Source of the DNA: Myotis daubentonii
Taxonomy: Eukaryota > Chordata > Mammalia > Chiroptera > Vespertilionidae
Assembly: GCF_963259705.1 (NCBI RefSeq)
Contig: NC_081844.1
Coordinates: forward strand, 110,794,965-110,858,964
Direction: 5' to 3'
Length of the DNA stretch: 64,000 bases
Shown here: positions 30,701-42,262 of the stretch, one piece after another
Numbering within the stretch: position 1 is the stretch's first letter
Layout: the number at the start of each line of letters is the position of its first letter
Translations under genes and position numbers: made by a program
The notes under the pieces: generated by a model
What the model saw: the letters and a program-made list of their open reading frames with translations, nothing else
What the model was told of the DNA's origin: nothing
The model's database searches: none

Positions 30701-32804
30701 GAACCACAACAAGAAGCTGACAGCCTGAGAACAGTCGTCACAGCTCAGCGAGGGTCACCCGGAGGGCGAGATGGAGAAAATGGAGACAGTGGGGGGGGGG
30801 TGCCACACTCACAAGGGAAGACGGCACGGGGCATGTTAGGGGTGCGTTACCACCGCGAGACGTTCCGGAAGGAAGGCGGGACCTGAGGGGGTGCACGGGA
30901 GGCTGGGGCGGGGGGAGCTCTTCACGCCCAGGGCCTGGCTGTCGCGGGCAGGGAGCCCGTGGGGTTACATTTTAGCCAAAGGGGCAGCTTTTAGGTATTC
31001 GTGTGATTCTTCTTCATACCTGGGGCTGCATTTAATATTTTATAATTGGTGAAATATTTATTAGAGATTTCTTAAATATTTGAGACACCTTAAATATTTT
31101 ATAGTAAATTTTTAAATGTTTTGAAAAGGGACGGGCCGCGTGTGAGCTGAGCTCCCGTCGCCAGAGGCGTGGGGAGGGCAGGGCGTCAGGGCGAGCTTAG
31201 GAGCAGCTTCCGGCCGGCCCGGGTCCAGACCCCCGTCAGGGTAGCACCCGCATCTGTGTCTGTTCAGAGGGCCGCGTCCCTCTGGTCTCTGCTGTTTTCT
31301 CCGCCCAAGGACCAGCACCGGCTGGAGCCCAGGGCTGGAGCAGAGGCTGCGCGAGGGGTGGGAGGCCCCAGAACCTGCCCCGGGGCTGCGGCCACTGCAC
31401 AGATGGGAACACTGAGGCCGGGGGCGGGGTGGTCTCGGGATCACAGGCCAGGACGGAGCGAGTGTCTCTCCAGGCTCAGTTCCAGCAGCCGGAGCCACAG
31501 TGGGCGTCCTGCCCTCCAAGGGCCCCTCCGACCCTGAGCCTCTCTCGACCTCACTGGGGCTCAGCGGCCGGAGTGTGCAGAGCCTGGTGCCTTCGTCATC
31601 CCATCCACAGGCTGTAAAGTACCTAGTACAAGCGGGCACCATGCCAGGCGAGGCAGGGACACAGAGGTGCCTGAGGCATCGCGTCAAGAGAGCCTCCCAA
31701 CTCTGGGCTCTGCCCTCGGGGCCCAGCCAGGGAGCCGTATTTTCCCTGGGGCACTTGGCAAGGTCGCAGCAGAATCAGAGGAGGGCCTCCCCTGCCCACA
31801 CCTAGGACCTCGGCCCCTGTCGCTGGTCCCCTCTGCCCCTCCCCCACTACCTGGAGCAGGTGAGAGCGTCTGTCGCCTGCAGCTGGAGCTGCCACCTGCA
31901 GACGGTGACGGTGCTGGTGCCCTGGCGTGTCACTGCTTCCTCCCGGGAAGCCAGCAGCTGCCCCAGGGCTGAACCAGCCTGACAAGCCGCCCGCTCACTG
32001 TTAGCAAGTGTCTGGCTGGACACCTGTTTCAATGCTGCAACGAAGCAGATGATCCGCAAAGTCCTCGTTCACAGAGGAGGAGACGGAGGCTCCGCGAGGA
32101 GGTGGCGAGGCTGGGACTCCGCAGGCAGAGGCCCCAGGCCCCCAGGGGCTGTGGGGAGGGAGGGGCCGCTGCCCGTCCAGGGCAGCTCCTAGGGCTGACC
32201 CGGCACTTGAGCCCTGGACACCTGCAGGTGGGGGAGGCGCCTGGGTCAGAGGGAAGGGAGGCGGCACAGGGGAGGGGCGCCCCGGAGCTGGGCCCTCTGT
32301 GGCAGCAGGAGCCGTGGTGGTTGTGGGGGAGGGGGGCAGGACAGGCCTAAGACAGGCCCAGACTCAGCTCCCAAGTCCCGCACGCGGCCTCGGGACAGCC
32401 CAAGAGCAGGGTCCTGACGGCGGGCACAGATAAACTTCAGTACGAAGCAGCCATGAGGCCGTCGTGGGCACAGTGGGCAAGGGAACGGCTCGGAGCCCAT
32501 GTTCCCTTTCTGACGACCAGGAAGCCTTGGCCAGCACCGCCCGCCCCCATGCCCCCAGCGGCCAAGATGCAGATCCGAGGGCTGGAGCTGCAGCAGCCAC
32601 CCTGAAGCCATGAGGGCAGAGGCTGAGCCGGAGCAGGAGGAAGCTACGGGAAGCTGGGTCCCTGCCAACCTCCTTGGGCTGTGCCGCCCCCCCCCCCCCC
32701 GCCCTCTTTACCTGAGAAAAGCGAGTCCCCCGTGGGTTCATCCACAGGATGGACAGGTCTCTGCCTTGTGCAGCCAAATGCATCCCTGGCTGACAGCGTC
32801 CGCG
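30701..32804. other. ELFN1: ELFN1 intron; AT-rich patch and MIR traces
   Basis: 31000-31125 is AT-rich (TTAATATTTTATAATTGG, TTAAATATTTTATAG). MIR-like antisense traces occur at 31385-31450 (ACAGATGGGAACACTGAGG) and 32060-32115 (ACAGAGGAGGAGACGGAGGC). No gene. Confidence 0.5.
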
Positions 32805-33125
32805 AACGCTGAGTAATTTTATTAGAAAGTGCTCTCAGCGTAATTACTTTCCGTGCTTCTGATTCCAACGAGAAGGGCCCGCCCGGCTGGCCTGCCCCTT
32901 GGACGCCTCTGTCCACTCTGCCTCCGTTTTTAATAAAACCATCGCAGGCCCTGGCCCGCCCTCCCCTGGGCCCCGGCCGCCAACTGGAATTTAATAACAT
33001 TGTTTTCTTTCCACTGAATTTATTTTTATGATTATGAGTTCTATTTATGGCAGAGGAGGCTTGTTTTCCATTTGTAGCTGCTATAAAACTTCCCTTTTAA
33101 ATAAATATGTTTAAGTTTTTTAAAC
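32805..33125. promoter_or_regulatory. AT-rich island (candidate conserved element)
   Basis: Contains GTAATTTTATTAG, GCGTAATTACTTTCC, GGAATTTAATAACATTG, TTTATTTTTATGATTATGAG and CTATTTATGG without any transposon signature, between GC-rich flanks. Function is inferred. Confidence 0.4.
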
Positions 33126-33949
33126 GTGAATTTAGAGAAAAATGGAAAGAACGCAGAGGGAAGGGGGGGCACGTGGGCGGCTACTGCCCAGCCCCCGCGT
33201 CAGCCGCCTTCTGCCCCTGGCGTGGGGAGGCGGCGTGGGGAGGCGGCCGCAGGTCCGGGAAGGGCTGCCCCCCAGCCGCCCTCGCTGGGGCTGTCGGTCC
33301 AGCCGGGGCGGGGGAGGGGGTGGGCGGCTGGCCCCGGGCACTGGCCTCCGGGAGGTGAGGCCTCAGCCACGGGCTGAGCTGCGGGCAGGGCGGGGAGCTC
33401 TCCTGGTAACCAAGCCACTAACTCAAAGGCCCGGCTCCTGCCAGTCCGCCCGGTGAGGCCCGACTTCAAAAGCCGGCCTCCGGGAGCCGCGTGACCTTTT
33501 CCTAATTAGCTCGGCTGTTTGCTCGGCAGCCGCCAGCTGATCTGCGGACAGCGGCTCCCGCTCCAGCCACTGTGCCTGTCACCCTCGGGCGGGCAGATCT
33601 CTGCTCCGGGAGCTGGGGGCGGCCGCCCTGGGGGCGCTGGGGGGACGGGTGGTGACAGGCTGCTCCGTGGCCGTGGGCAAGGCACCAGCACGTTGCGCCA
33701 GCTCTGCCGGGGGGAGCATCACCCCAGTTCAGAGAAGGAAACCGAGGCCGGGAGGAGAGGGGGGCCGGGCTCAGTTCCACCAACCCCCAGACCCCTCTCC
33801 CTGCCACGGGGTCCCCACGGGGCGCCCACAGGCCCAGGGTGGCTCTGTCCCTGGTGCTGCACAGAGAGCCGGCCAAGGGCTGAGTGCCCAGCAGGTCACC
33901 TGGGGTCAGCAGAACAGAGACGGTTCCTCTGGACTCAGTCACGCTCAGT
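33126..33949. other. ELFN1: ELFN1 intron, no gene recognised
   Basis: GC-rich with a MIR-like antisense trace at 33725-33750. Confidence 0.5.
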
Positions 33950-34194
33950 AAAAGCACTTCCAGGGCCCGGCCGGCGTGGCTCAGTGGGTGAGCGTCGACC
34001 TATGAACCTGGAGGTCAGTGTTCGATTCCCGTTCAGGGCACAGGCCCGGGTTGTGGGCTCCATCCCCAGTGGGGGGCCTGCAGGAGGCAGCCCATCCATG
34101 ATTCCCTCTCATCACTGAGGCTTCTCTCTCTCTCCCTCCCTCCCTCTCTGGAATCAATAAAACATGTATATGTACTTAAAAGCAAGTTCTAGGG
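33950..34194 (+). mobile_element. Ves SINE with target-site duplication
   Basis: Full-length body 33966-34177 with A box, B box and tail AATCAATAAAACATG. Direct repeats AAAAGCACTTCCAGGG (left) and AAAAGCAAGTTCTAGGG (right). Confidence 0.93.
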
Positions 34195-34604
34195 ACAAGG
34201 TCCCAGGAGCAGGAGCTGGAACTGGGGGGAGGAGGCAGGAAGGGGAGACGGTTCAACGTGCCGAACAGCAGACGTTCCATCTGGGAGGAGCTCCAGCCTC
34301 GTCCTGAAGGAGCCCCGGAAGACGCGCTCCTCGCAGACCCCCAGGACTCGCCGTCTGTTCCTCCACCTGCCCTCCCAGGTGGGCGCCGAGACACCCACCC
34401 ACCCGTCCCCAGGCATCGCTCCGTGTCTGCCGCCTGCTAGGAGGTGAGGGGAGCAGGCAGCCTGGGCTGGGAGAGCAAGGGGAGGTGCCGGCCGTGGGGT
34501 GAGGGTGCGGGGGCCTGACTTGACCCGGGCTGGGAAGTAGGGGAGGAACCTAAGCAGGTGTCTGCGGGGCGCCCGTGTCACGCTTGGGGGGGGGGGACCC
34601 GCCA

Positions 34605-35458
34605 CTGTACGCTGAGCGCCCACTGTGTGCTGAACGCCTATTGTACGCTGAGCGCCCACTGTGTGCTGAGCGCCCGCTGTACGCTGAGCGCCCGCTGTGT
34701 GCTGAGCGCCCGCTGTACGCTAAGTGCCTATTGTACGCTGAGCGCCTACTGTGTGCTGAGCGCCCGCTGTACGCTGAGCACCTACTGTGTGCTGAATGCC
34801 CACTGTACGCTGAGCGCCCACTGTGTGCTGAGCACCTATTGTACGCTGAACACCTACTGTGTGCTGAGCACCTATTGTACACTGAGCGCCCACTGTGTGC
34901 TGAGCACCTATTGTACGCTGAACACCTACTGTGTGCTGAGCACCTATTGTACGCTGAGCGCCCGCTGTGTGCTGAGCGCCCACTGTGTGCTGAGCGCCTA
35001 TTGTACGCTGAGCGCCCGCTGTGTGCTGAGCGCCTATTGTACGCTGAGCGCCTACTGTGTGCTGAGCGCCTGCTGTATGCTGAGCGCCTACTGTGTGCTG
35101 AATGCCCGCTGTGTGGTGAGCACCTATTGTACGCTGAACGCCTACTGTGTGCTGAGCGCCTATTGTACGCTGAGCACCTACTGTGTGCTGAGCGCCCGCT
35201 GTACACTGAGCGCCCGCTGTGTGCTGAGCGCCCGCTGTGTGCTGAGCGCCTACTGTGTGCTGAGCGCCTATTGTACGCTGAGCGCCTACTGTGTGCTGAG
35301 CGCCCGCTGTACACTGAGCGCCTATTGTACGCTGAGCGCCTACTGTGTGCTGAGCGCCTACTGTACACTGAGCGCCTATTGTACGCTGAGCGCCTACTGT
35401 GTGCTGAGCGCCTACTGTGCGCTGAGCACCTGCTATACGCTGAGCGCCTGCTGTGTGC
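34605..35458. repeat. 18-bp minisatellite, about 47 units, MIR-derived
   Basis: Unit TGAGCGCCTACTGTGTGC alternating with TGAGCGCCTATTGTACGC. The unit is very close to the antisense MIR 3' segment (TGAGCGCTTACTATGTGC), and the right flank continues as antisense MIR. As 18 is a multiple of 3, several frames stay open for over 300 codons; these are not genes. Confidence 0.95.
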
Positions 35459-35560
35459 AGGATTCACACCCCCACTGAACACTCGCCTCAGGGGAGAGGG
35501 CACCTCCACTTCTCAGATAAAACCCAGGAGTTGGGAGGTCAGTGACCTGCCCGGGCTCTG
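35459..35560 (-). mobile_element. MIR fragment, antisense, flanking the minisatellite
   Basis: CACTTCTCAGATAAAACCC then GGTCAGTGACCTGCCCGGGC matches the antisense MIR order (ACAGATGAGGAAACTGAGG, TTAAGTGACTTGCCC) directly after the array. Confidence 0.65.
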
Positions 35561-37985
35561 AAGACCCGCGGAGAGGGGCCCGTCCAACACGTCTCCCCAA
35601 AGGCCGGCGGACTTGGAAGAAGGGCTTCCGGGCAAAGGCACCGGGTGGGAGGGCACAGGGCTGTCGCCAGGAGTCCCCACCAAAGCCCAGCTCTGCTCGC
35701 CTGCCGGTCCTGCACCGTCATGGCACCGTCGAGCCCGCCAGCCTGGCCCTAACTGTCCGTGCTCCACCGCAGCCCCGGGCCTGGGGTCCTGTCCATCCCC
35801 CGCTGCCACGACCGCTGCCCTGTGGCCTCCGCCTGATGCCCGTGAGCACGGTCAGAGCTGATGCCCACCCAGCTGCCCGGCCCCCTCCACACCTTCTCAG
35901 TCATCCGCGCAGAAGGCTCTTGGGGGCACGCCCATGCTCCAGACAGGGAAACTGAGGCCCACAGAAGGGAACCCAGCCCCAGGGCTCCTGATGATGTCGG
36001 CTGAGAGAGGATGGGTCCTCACACCCCTCCCTCTTTCTAGACGTGGAGCACCCCCGAGACAGGGTCTGCAGCACCGCCGAGCACGGCCTGGCCCACCGCA
36101 GCGCTCGATGGAGCAGCGAAGGAGAAGTGACCATGGCCTGGCCACCCGGCCCGCCAACGGCCCACCCCACCTCTGCCCGCTGGTTTCCTCTGCCCTCGGC
36201 CCTGTCCCCACCGTGGCCTCCCTCCTGCTCACCCTCTACTCCCAGCCCCTCCCGAGTGTCACTCGAAGCCACGGAGACGTGCGGGGAGCAACCGCCACCG
36301 GCAGAGAAAGGCAGGTCCTGCAAGGCGGTGTCGCCACAGATCCCCGGCCGCCAGCCGCAGAGCCGAGGCACTGTGGTCACTTTAATGAGCTCAGTGGCTG
36401 ACGACAGCAGGCGGGCCACCGACTGCGGAAACCCAGGCCTAATGCCCAGATTCTCGCCCGGTCACTCACAACAGCACCCCCCGCTGGTCAGGTGAGGGGT
36501 TACGGCCCAGCTCTGTCAGCCACGCAAGCGGCGGAAACCTGAGCAGAGTCTGCGTCGCGGACCCATCCGAGGACAGGTGACCGGAGGCCACAGCCGTGAT
36601 CTGAAGGCGCCCACGGGAAACAGCGCGTCAGCTCCCTTCCAGCCGAGGGGAGACACGGCAGACACGGCACAGCCGAGTCACTGGGACCCCGGTGCCTCCG
36701 GGAACTGGCCTCGGCACCGGGGAAAGTCTTCCCACAGAAGAACCGTCTCAGGGACACGGTGCGAGGCAGCCCTTCCTCCCCCACCCTCCCCTCTGAACGG
36801 GAGCCCGTGTCTAAGGGACGGCCGCTCTGCGGGCCCCCCCCAGGCCTGTCCCAGGCCCCCGCAGGCCTGCCCCTTGGGGGAGCCTTACCTGTGGTCAGGG
36901 CCCGCCTATGACCGCACGTCTGAGAGGGGCCGGCGCTGGCGTCCTCCCCCCGGGGGTCAGGAGCACCTTCTCATTCCTGGACACAGAGGACGAGCGTGAG
37001 TCCGGGTGGGGTGGCCGAAGGGTCCCGCGGCGGGTCCACTGCAGAGGCACAGAAGGGGGGGTGAGCGGACGGCCAGCAGGCGGCCTGCAGCCTCCGGCAC
37101 CCGGAGGACCCATCCTGGGTGCACGGACCACATGGGGGTCAGGCCTCCGTGAACACAACGGAGAAGCTGGGACGTGCCAGCCCGGAAGGAGGCACAGGGG
37201 CACGGGGTGGGGGTGACGGGGGCATGGGGTGGGGGTGACACAGAGACCAGAGAGACAGAGTGCAGACTGGCTGTGGCCAGGGCTGTGGGCCCCGGAAGCT
37301 CCCATGTGCACCGTATCCCTCAGCCCGAGCGCCCTGCAGGGTCAACCAGAAACCCCCCCCCTGACGGGCTCTCTCCACCGGCACCCTCCTCCCCCTCCTC
37401 CCCCCGGGGTGCCCGCCTCCCCCCCCCGCCCCCCCCCCCAGGGTGCCCCTGCTTGGGCTCCGGAGCCAGACCAGCTGGCGACCAACTCAGGACCTTGCCA
37501 CGCCCAGGCCCACAGGGTCATGGTTCCCTCAGCCACGCGCCGCCCCCCCCCCAACACTGAGCATCACTCTGGGCTGAGGATGGTCACGCGTCGCCTCACC
37601 TCGCCCTCACTCGTTATTCACCCGACCCCCATGTCACAGGCGGGAAACTGAGGCTCGGAGGGGAGCCCCCTTCCCAGTCCCAGAGCCGAGACGGGCACGG
37701 AGCCGGGCGTGGAAGAGCTGGCCGCTGGGTGACTGGCTGCACGCGATCCAACTCCGGTCGGGAGGGGAGGGGAGAGGGGGTGCCCAGAGGCCGCGGTCGG
37801 GGTGTCTTTGGGACAAGGGGGATTCTGGGAGCAAGGTTTGAGGGGGCTCGGGTTCACCTTGAGCCCCTGGAGGTCAGTGGTGACCCTCAGGAGGACCTGG
37901 GCGTGTCCCCTGCTTGGTCTGCCTGCACCGCACCCCTCCCCCCAAGCCGCCCCCAGGCTCCAGGGCTGAGAGTGGGAACTGAAAG
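35561..37985. other. ELFN1: ELFN1 intron, no gene; MIR traces
   Basis: GC-rich. MIR-like antisense traces at 35930-35995 (CAGACAGGGAAACTGAGGCC) and 37628-37700 (GTCACAGGCGGGAAACTGAG). A C-run segment lies at 37385-37445. No coding signal. Confidence 0.5.
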
Positions 37986-37989
37986 GCAA

Positions 37990-38010
37990 GAAGGAACCTG
38001 CCTTGTGAGG

Positions 38011-38047
<37 letters not shown>

Positions 38048-38725
38048 TGTGTGTGTGAGTGTGAGGGTGTGTGTGTGTGTATGAGGGTGTGAGTGTGAGG
38101 GTGTGAGTGTGTGAGTGTGAGAGTGTGTATGTGTGTGTGAGGGTGTGTGTGTGTGTATGAGGGTGTGAGTGTGAGGGTGTGAGTGTGTGTGTGTGAGAGA
38201 GTGTGTATGTGTGTGTGAGGGGGTGTGTGCGTGTATGAGGGTGTGAGGGTGTGAGTGTGAGGGTGTGAGTGTGTGTGTGAGGGTGTGAGTGTGTGTGAGA
38301 GTGTGTATGTGTGTGTGGGGGGTGTGTATGAGTGTGTGTGAGGGTGTGTGTGTGAGTGTGAGTGTGTGAGAGCATGTGTGTGTGTGTGTGTGAGGGTGAG
38401 AGGGGGTGTGTGAGTGTGAGGGGGGGTGTGTGTGTGAGGGTGTGTGTGTGTCTGCGTGTGTGTAGAGTGTGTGTGAGTGTGTGTGTGTGTGTGTGTGAGG
38501 GTGTGTGTGTGTGTGAGGGTGTGTGTGTGGGGGGGTGAGGGTGTGTGTGTGTGTATACAGTGTGAGTGTGTCTGTGTGTGTGTGAGGGTGTGTGTGTGTG
38601 AGGGTGTGTGTGGGGGGGGTGAGGGTGTGTGTGTGTGTATACAGTGTGAGTGTGTCTGTGTGTGTGTGAGGGTGTGTGTGTGTGAGGGTGTGTGTGTGTG
38701 TATTGAGTGTGTGTGTGCACATGGC
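37990..38725. repeat. Long GT/GTGAG compound microsatellite
   Basis: About 730 bp of alternating GTGTGTGAGGGTGTGAGTG. Long alternating purine-pyrimidine DNA, a Z-DNA candidate. It gives false His/Thr-rich frames on the minus strand. Confidence 0.97.
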
Positions 38726-38754
38726 ACACGCGCAAACAGACGAGTGAGTGGCAT

Positions 38755-38945
38755 GTAATTACCTAAAATTGTTGGTTAGAAGCGGATGTAAATAACCAAA
38801 AAATATGGGGAAGTGGGGGGAATGTTCATCAATTAGAGCTAATTACTTAACAGCTAATTGAAATAATAATAGTCTGTATTTGAATATGCAAATGAGGCTG
38901 AACCTATCCTGGAAAAGGTAATTGGAATAAAAATTGAGAGGCTGT
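38755..38945. promoter_or_regulatory. AT-rich island with octamer (candidate enhancer)
   Basis: GTAATTACC, CATCAATTAGAGCTAATTAC, CAGCTAATTG and a perfect octamer ATGCAAAT (38886-38893) packed in about 190 bp, directly next to the GT repeat. Confidence 0.45.
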
Positions 38946-40137
38946 GGGAACTCAGAACTTCCAGGCGGCTCCCCAGCCCCGGGCGGTGCCATGTCCCTTC
39001 CTGCCTCCAGGCCTTCGCCCCACTAGGTGCCCCCTGGTGCCCCCTGAATGCCCCCCACCCCCGCCCAGCACCACCTGCTCTCCCCTCCTGGGTCTGGTGC
39101 CCTGACAACCAGCTCCTCTCGGGCTCTAGCAAAGGCCGGACGGATGGGGAGCCCCCACATGGGTCGGAAGCCAGGCCGTCCCCTGGGGAGCTCCGTGCTC
39201 TCTCCGGGATGGCCAGCAGGTCCTGCGTCCTCACCCCGGGCACCTCCCCGGCTCTCACTCCCCATCAGCATCACTGCAGACGCACAGACCCAGGTCCAAG
39301 GGCCCTGCCAGGCCGGAGCCCTACACCCTTCCCACCTTTCCTGTCCCCAACCAGCCCGAGGTGCCACCAACGGCGGAGAGCATGGGGGGGGGGCCTGGGG
39401 CTGTGCTCCTGGGGGATGGGGTGAGCCCGCTCCTGGGGTGCTCACCTTGCCGCTGAAATCGGGTGAAACTGGTCAAACTCCAGGAGCCCCGCCGCGGGGG
39501 GAGGGGGAGGGGGCGGCACCAGACGGAGCTGCCAGCTCACGGGGTGACCTTGACGCCCTGGAATGCTGTGCCTCAGTTTACCCCGTCAAAAGGGGGTGAC
39601 GGTGACTGCCTCTCAGGGGGTCACAGCCCAGGCGTGTCTGAACCCACAGGCCTGGGAGCCCTGAGATCCTCAGAGGCCACCTGGGCAGAAGGGGCCAGGA
39701 CACCCCACCCTGGAAGTGCACACACAGTGATATGTGGGGGTCCACCTGGGCCCCAAAGACCATCCAGGGCTCCAAGTCTCCACTTGCAGGTGGGAACCCA
39801 CCTGGGGTTCCTCAGGTGAGAAACAGGCCCAAGCCCATCGACGGATTGTCGAGGCACCAGTTAGTCTGGAGGAGCGCGGGTCCCGGGACGCAGATGGGTA
39901 AACTGAGGCTGCAAGCCGGCAGTAGGCTGTGAGGCCCCTCCTCAGGCCCCGTGTGCAGCTGGGTGGGGCCCTGCACCCCGCCATCCGGTGCCTCGCAGGC
40001 GGCTGAGGAAGCCACGGGGAGCAAAGCCCAGCCTGGCTCCCCAGCCTCGGGAGGCGCAGGTTTGGGGGGAGGCGCCCCACATCCTCATCCTCATCCTCCT
40101 CCTCCTCCTCCTAGGACAGGCAAGCCGGGTAAGAGGG
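38946..40137. other. ELFN1: ELFN1 intron, no gene; MIR and CTCF-like site
   Basis: Contains a CTCF-like core at 39026-39040 and a MIR fragment at 39515-39605. Otherwise GC-rich unique sequence. Confidence 0.5.
39515..39605 (+). mobile_element. MIR fragment
   Basis: GGGTGACCTTGACG, TGTGCCTCAGTTTACC, AAAAGGGGGTGACGG are in MIR order. Confidence 0.7.
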
Positions 40138-40245
40138 TGGAAAATGAGAAGCCCAAACTTGACATTTGCATTTCAAACACTTATATCAGCAAAACAAATA
40201 ACAGTAATTATACCATTTGCATATTTTGTGCGGTGATTGTTTAGC
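40138..40245. promoter_or_regulatory. AT-rich island with two octamers (candidate enhancer)
   Basis: Two perfect ATTTGCAT octamers (40164-40171, 40215-40222) and CAGTAATTATACC within about 110 bp. No transposon signature. Confidence 0.45.
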
Positions 40246-42089
40246 CAGGAGGGAGGGGGCTCCTGCTGACGCCAGCAGCCTGCTCCCCACAGCTGCACCT
40301 GCCCCCCCATCTCCACAGCGTCCCAGCCCCCCACCAGGCCAGGAGACCGGGAGCGGGAAGACTCGGCCAGCCGCTATCGGGGTGACCTCCCTCCCCCACA
40401 ATCTGGGCCTGGCCTGGCAGGAGGCAGGAGCCCCGTCTGTGAAGTGGGGGGCTGCCGGCTGCTCGGGGCCCTGCAGGAGCGGCCCCGCATTACCTGCCAC
40501 CCTCAGGCTACGCCCCTCCCACCGCAGGCTCCCCCAGCAGGTGGCCCCTCAAAACCTCTGCACGTGATGGTGCCCCAGCCAAAGGCTTCCTCCCACATCT
40601 GCCCCTGCTGACTCCTCAGCATTCGCAGTCCAGCCCAAGGTCGCTTCCCCACCGACCGGCCAACCGGCCAACCGACCACCCAGTGGGAGGAGCAGGGCTG
40701 CCCTCTCCAGACCAAGGGCTGCCAAGCCCCAAGCTGGCCTCACTGCAGGCCCAGGCCACTGCCTGGCACACGGGTGGCCCTACTCACCATCCCATTGCCC
40801 CCCCTCCCCTCCCCGTCACAGCGGGCCAGGCCCCACCCAGAGCCCCCACAGGAAAAGCCCTCGGACAGCCGGCAGCTCCCCTTTCCCGCGCAGCCAGGCC
40901 AGCGCCGCCGTCACTAAACACCGCGTGGTTCCCCAGAGCCCGCCAGGTGGGGGCCGCGGCGTTCTTGTGCAGATGGAGAAACTGAGGCTGCGGGAAGGGA
41001 CGTCCTTGCCCAAGGTCACAGAGGTGAGCCAAGATTTGTGCTGGTCGGCCTGACCCTGGCTTTTTGCAGGACCTGCACCCACGGCATGGACTCCCGGTGA
41101 CGACACACAGGACGGGGCCATTAGTCCCCCCCACCCCCCCCACCCCCGTTCAGACACATGAAGACACCCCCCCCCCCAATCCTGCTAAGCTGCGCTACCA
41201 GCTTTTGCTTTTGATTTGAATTTGGGCAGAGGCTCCGCCTGGGACTGTCCGGATGCTAATTAGGGCTCCGCCATCCCCTCCAGCTGCACCAGGCCCTCCC
41301 TCCTCCCTCTAATCCCCCCCCTCAGCCGGGACTGGGGTGGTGGGGGCTGGGGGTTTGGGGCCAGAGCCCTGAGACTCCAAAGTGCAAATGAGGTCCCTCC
41401 CCCGGAAACCTGAGCAGCAATTAACTCCTCTCTTCACACCCCACAGCCCAGAAATTCCAGACGGAGTCAACAGTTACCTGTGAAATATTAAGCCATAAAA
41501 AAAGCCAGATGAAAACAGAATCCAATACTTATCAGTCCTCAGGAGGGAGACCGGCTTCCCAGCTCCGAGGCGCCGAGCTAATCGGAAAGAGAAGCGCGAG
41601 GCAGATCTGACCATGAGAATAAGGGAGAGGAGCATAAAAGACAAAAACAAAAATGAAAAGATGGGCAACGTTAAGGGGGGACGATCGTGCCAAATGCGAC
41701 CGAGAAACGATAACTGGCTTCGCTGTGCAGCGATCTCGGGGGGCTGACCCGGGGACCCCGACGTGAGGCTGGCGACGAGGGGTGCAGAGCCGCGCAGAGG
41801 AGGGCACGCAGGCGGCTGGCAGGGACACGGGGTGACGGTCACCCTCCTGCATAACCAGGGAAACGCACGTTTGAAGGGTACGGTGCGACACCCTGCAGGC
41901 TCGTCAGTGAGCAAGGATCTGAAAACCACCACGGGGCCCCGAGGTGCTCCGGGTGCCGGCCCCGCGACGGCGGAACGGGCGGGCCTCTCTGGAAAGCCTG
42001 TCGGCAATACAGACACGCGGCTCCAGCAGGCAGTACGCCGATGGCGAGACCTAAGCGTTTCCTTTGAGATCAAGACCGACCAAGGACTC
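40246..42089. other. ELFN1: ELFN1 intron, no gene; MIR fragment
   Basis: MIR antisense at 40962-41040 (GATGGAGAAACTGAGGCTGC, CCTTGCCCAAGGTCACAGAG). 41480-41700 is purine-rich with moderate AT and may contain diverged L1, which I cannot confirm. Confidence 0.5.
40962..41040 (-). mobile_element. MIR fragment, antisense
   Basis: GATGGAGAAACTGAGGCTGC and CCTTGCCCAAGGTCACAGAG are classic antisense MIR blocks. Confidence 0.8.
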
Positions 42090-42262
42090 CCACTGGCCAG
42101 TGTGGCTCAGTGGATAGAGCGTCAGCCTGTGGACCAAAGGGTCCCGGGTTCGATTCCCGTCAAGGGCAGGCTCCTCCCTGGGGCCCCGGATGTGCTTCTC
42201 TCACACGGATGTTGCTCTCTGCCCTTCCCTCTCTCTAAAAATCAGTGGGGAAATATCCTTGG
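42090..42262 (+). mobile_element. Ves SINE, internally shortened
   Basis: Head with both boxes is intact (TGTGGCTCAGTGGATAGAGC; GGTTCGATTCCCG). The middle GGAGGCAGCC block is missing, and the tail is damaged. Confidence 0.88.

Noticed and set aside
34550..35561. Open frames of 306-328 codons on both strands
   Set aside because: They exist because the 18-bp minisatellite unit is a multiple of three and lacks stops; low-complexity products, no start context or splice sites.
37618..38754. 378-codon His/Thr-rich frame
   Set aside because: Translation of the GT microsatellite.
41474..42073. Possible L1 or gene fragment in the AT-richer stretch
   Set aside because: A few L1-like words but no convincing collinear match; left unassigned.
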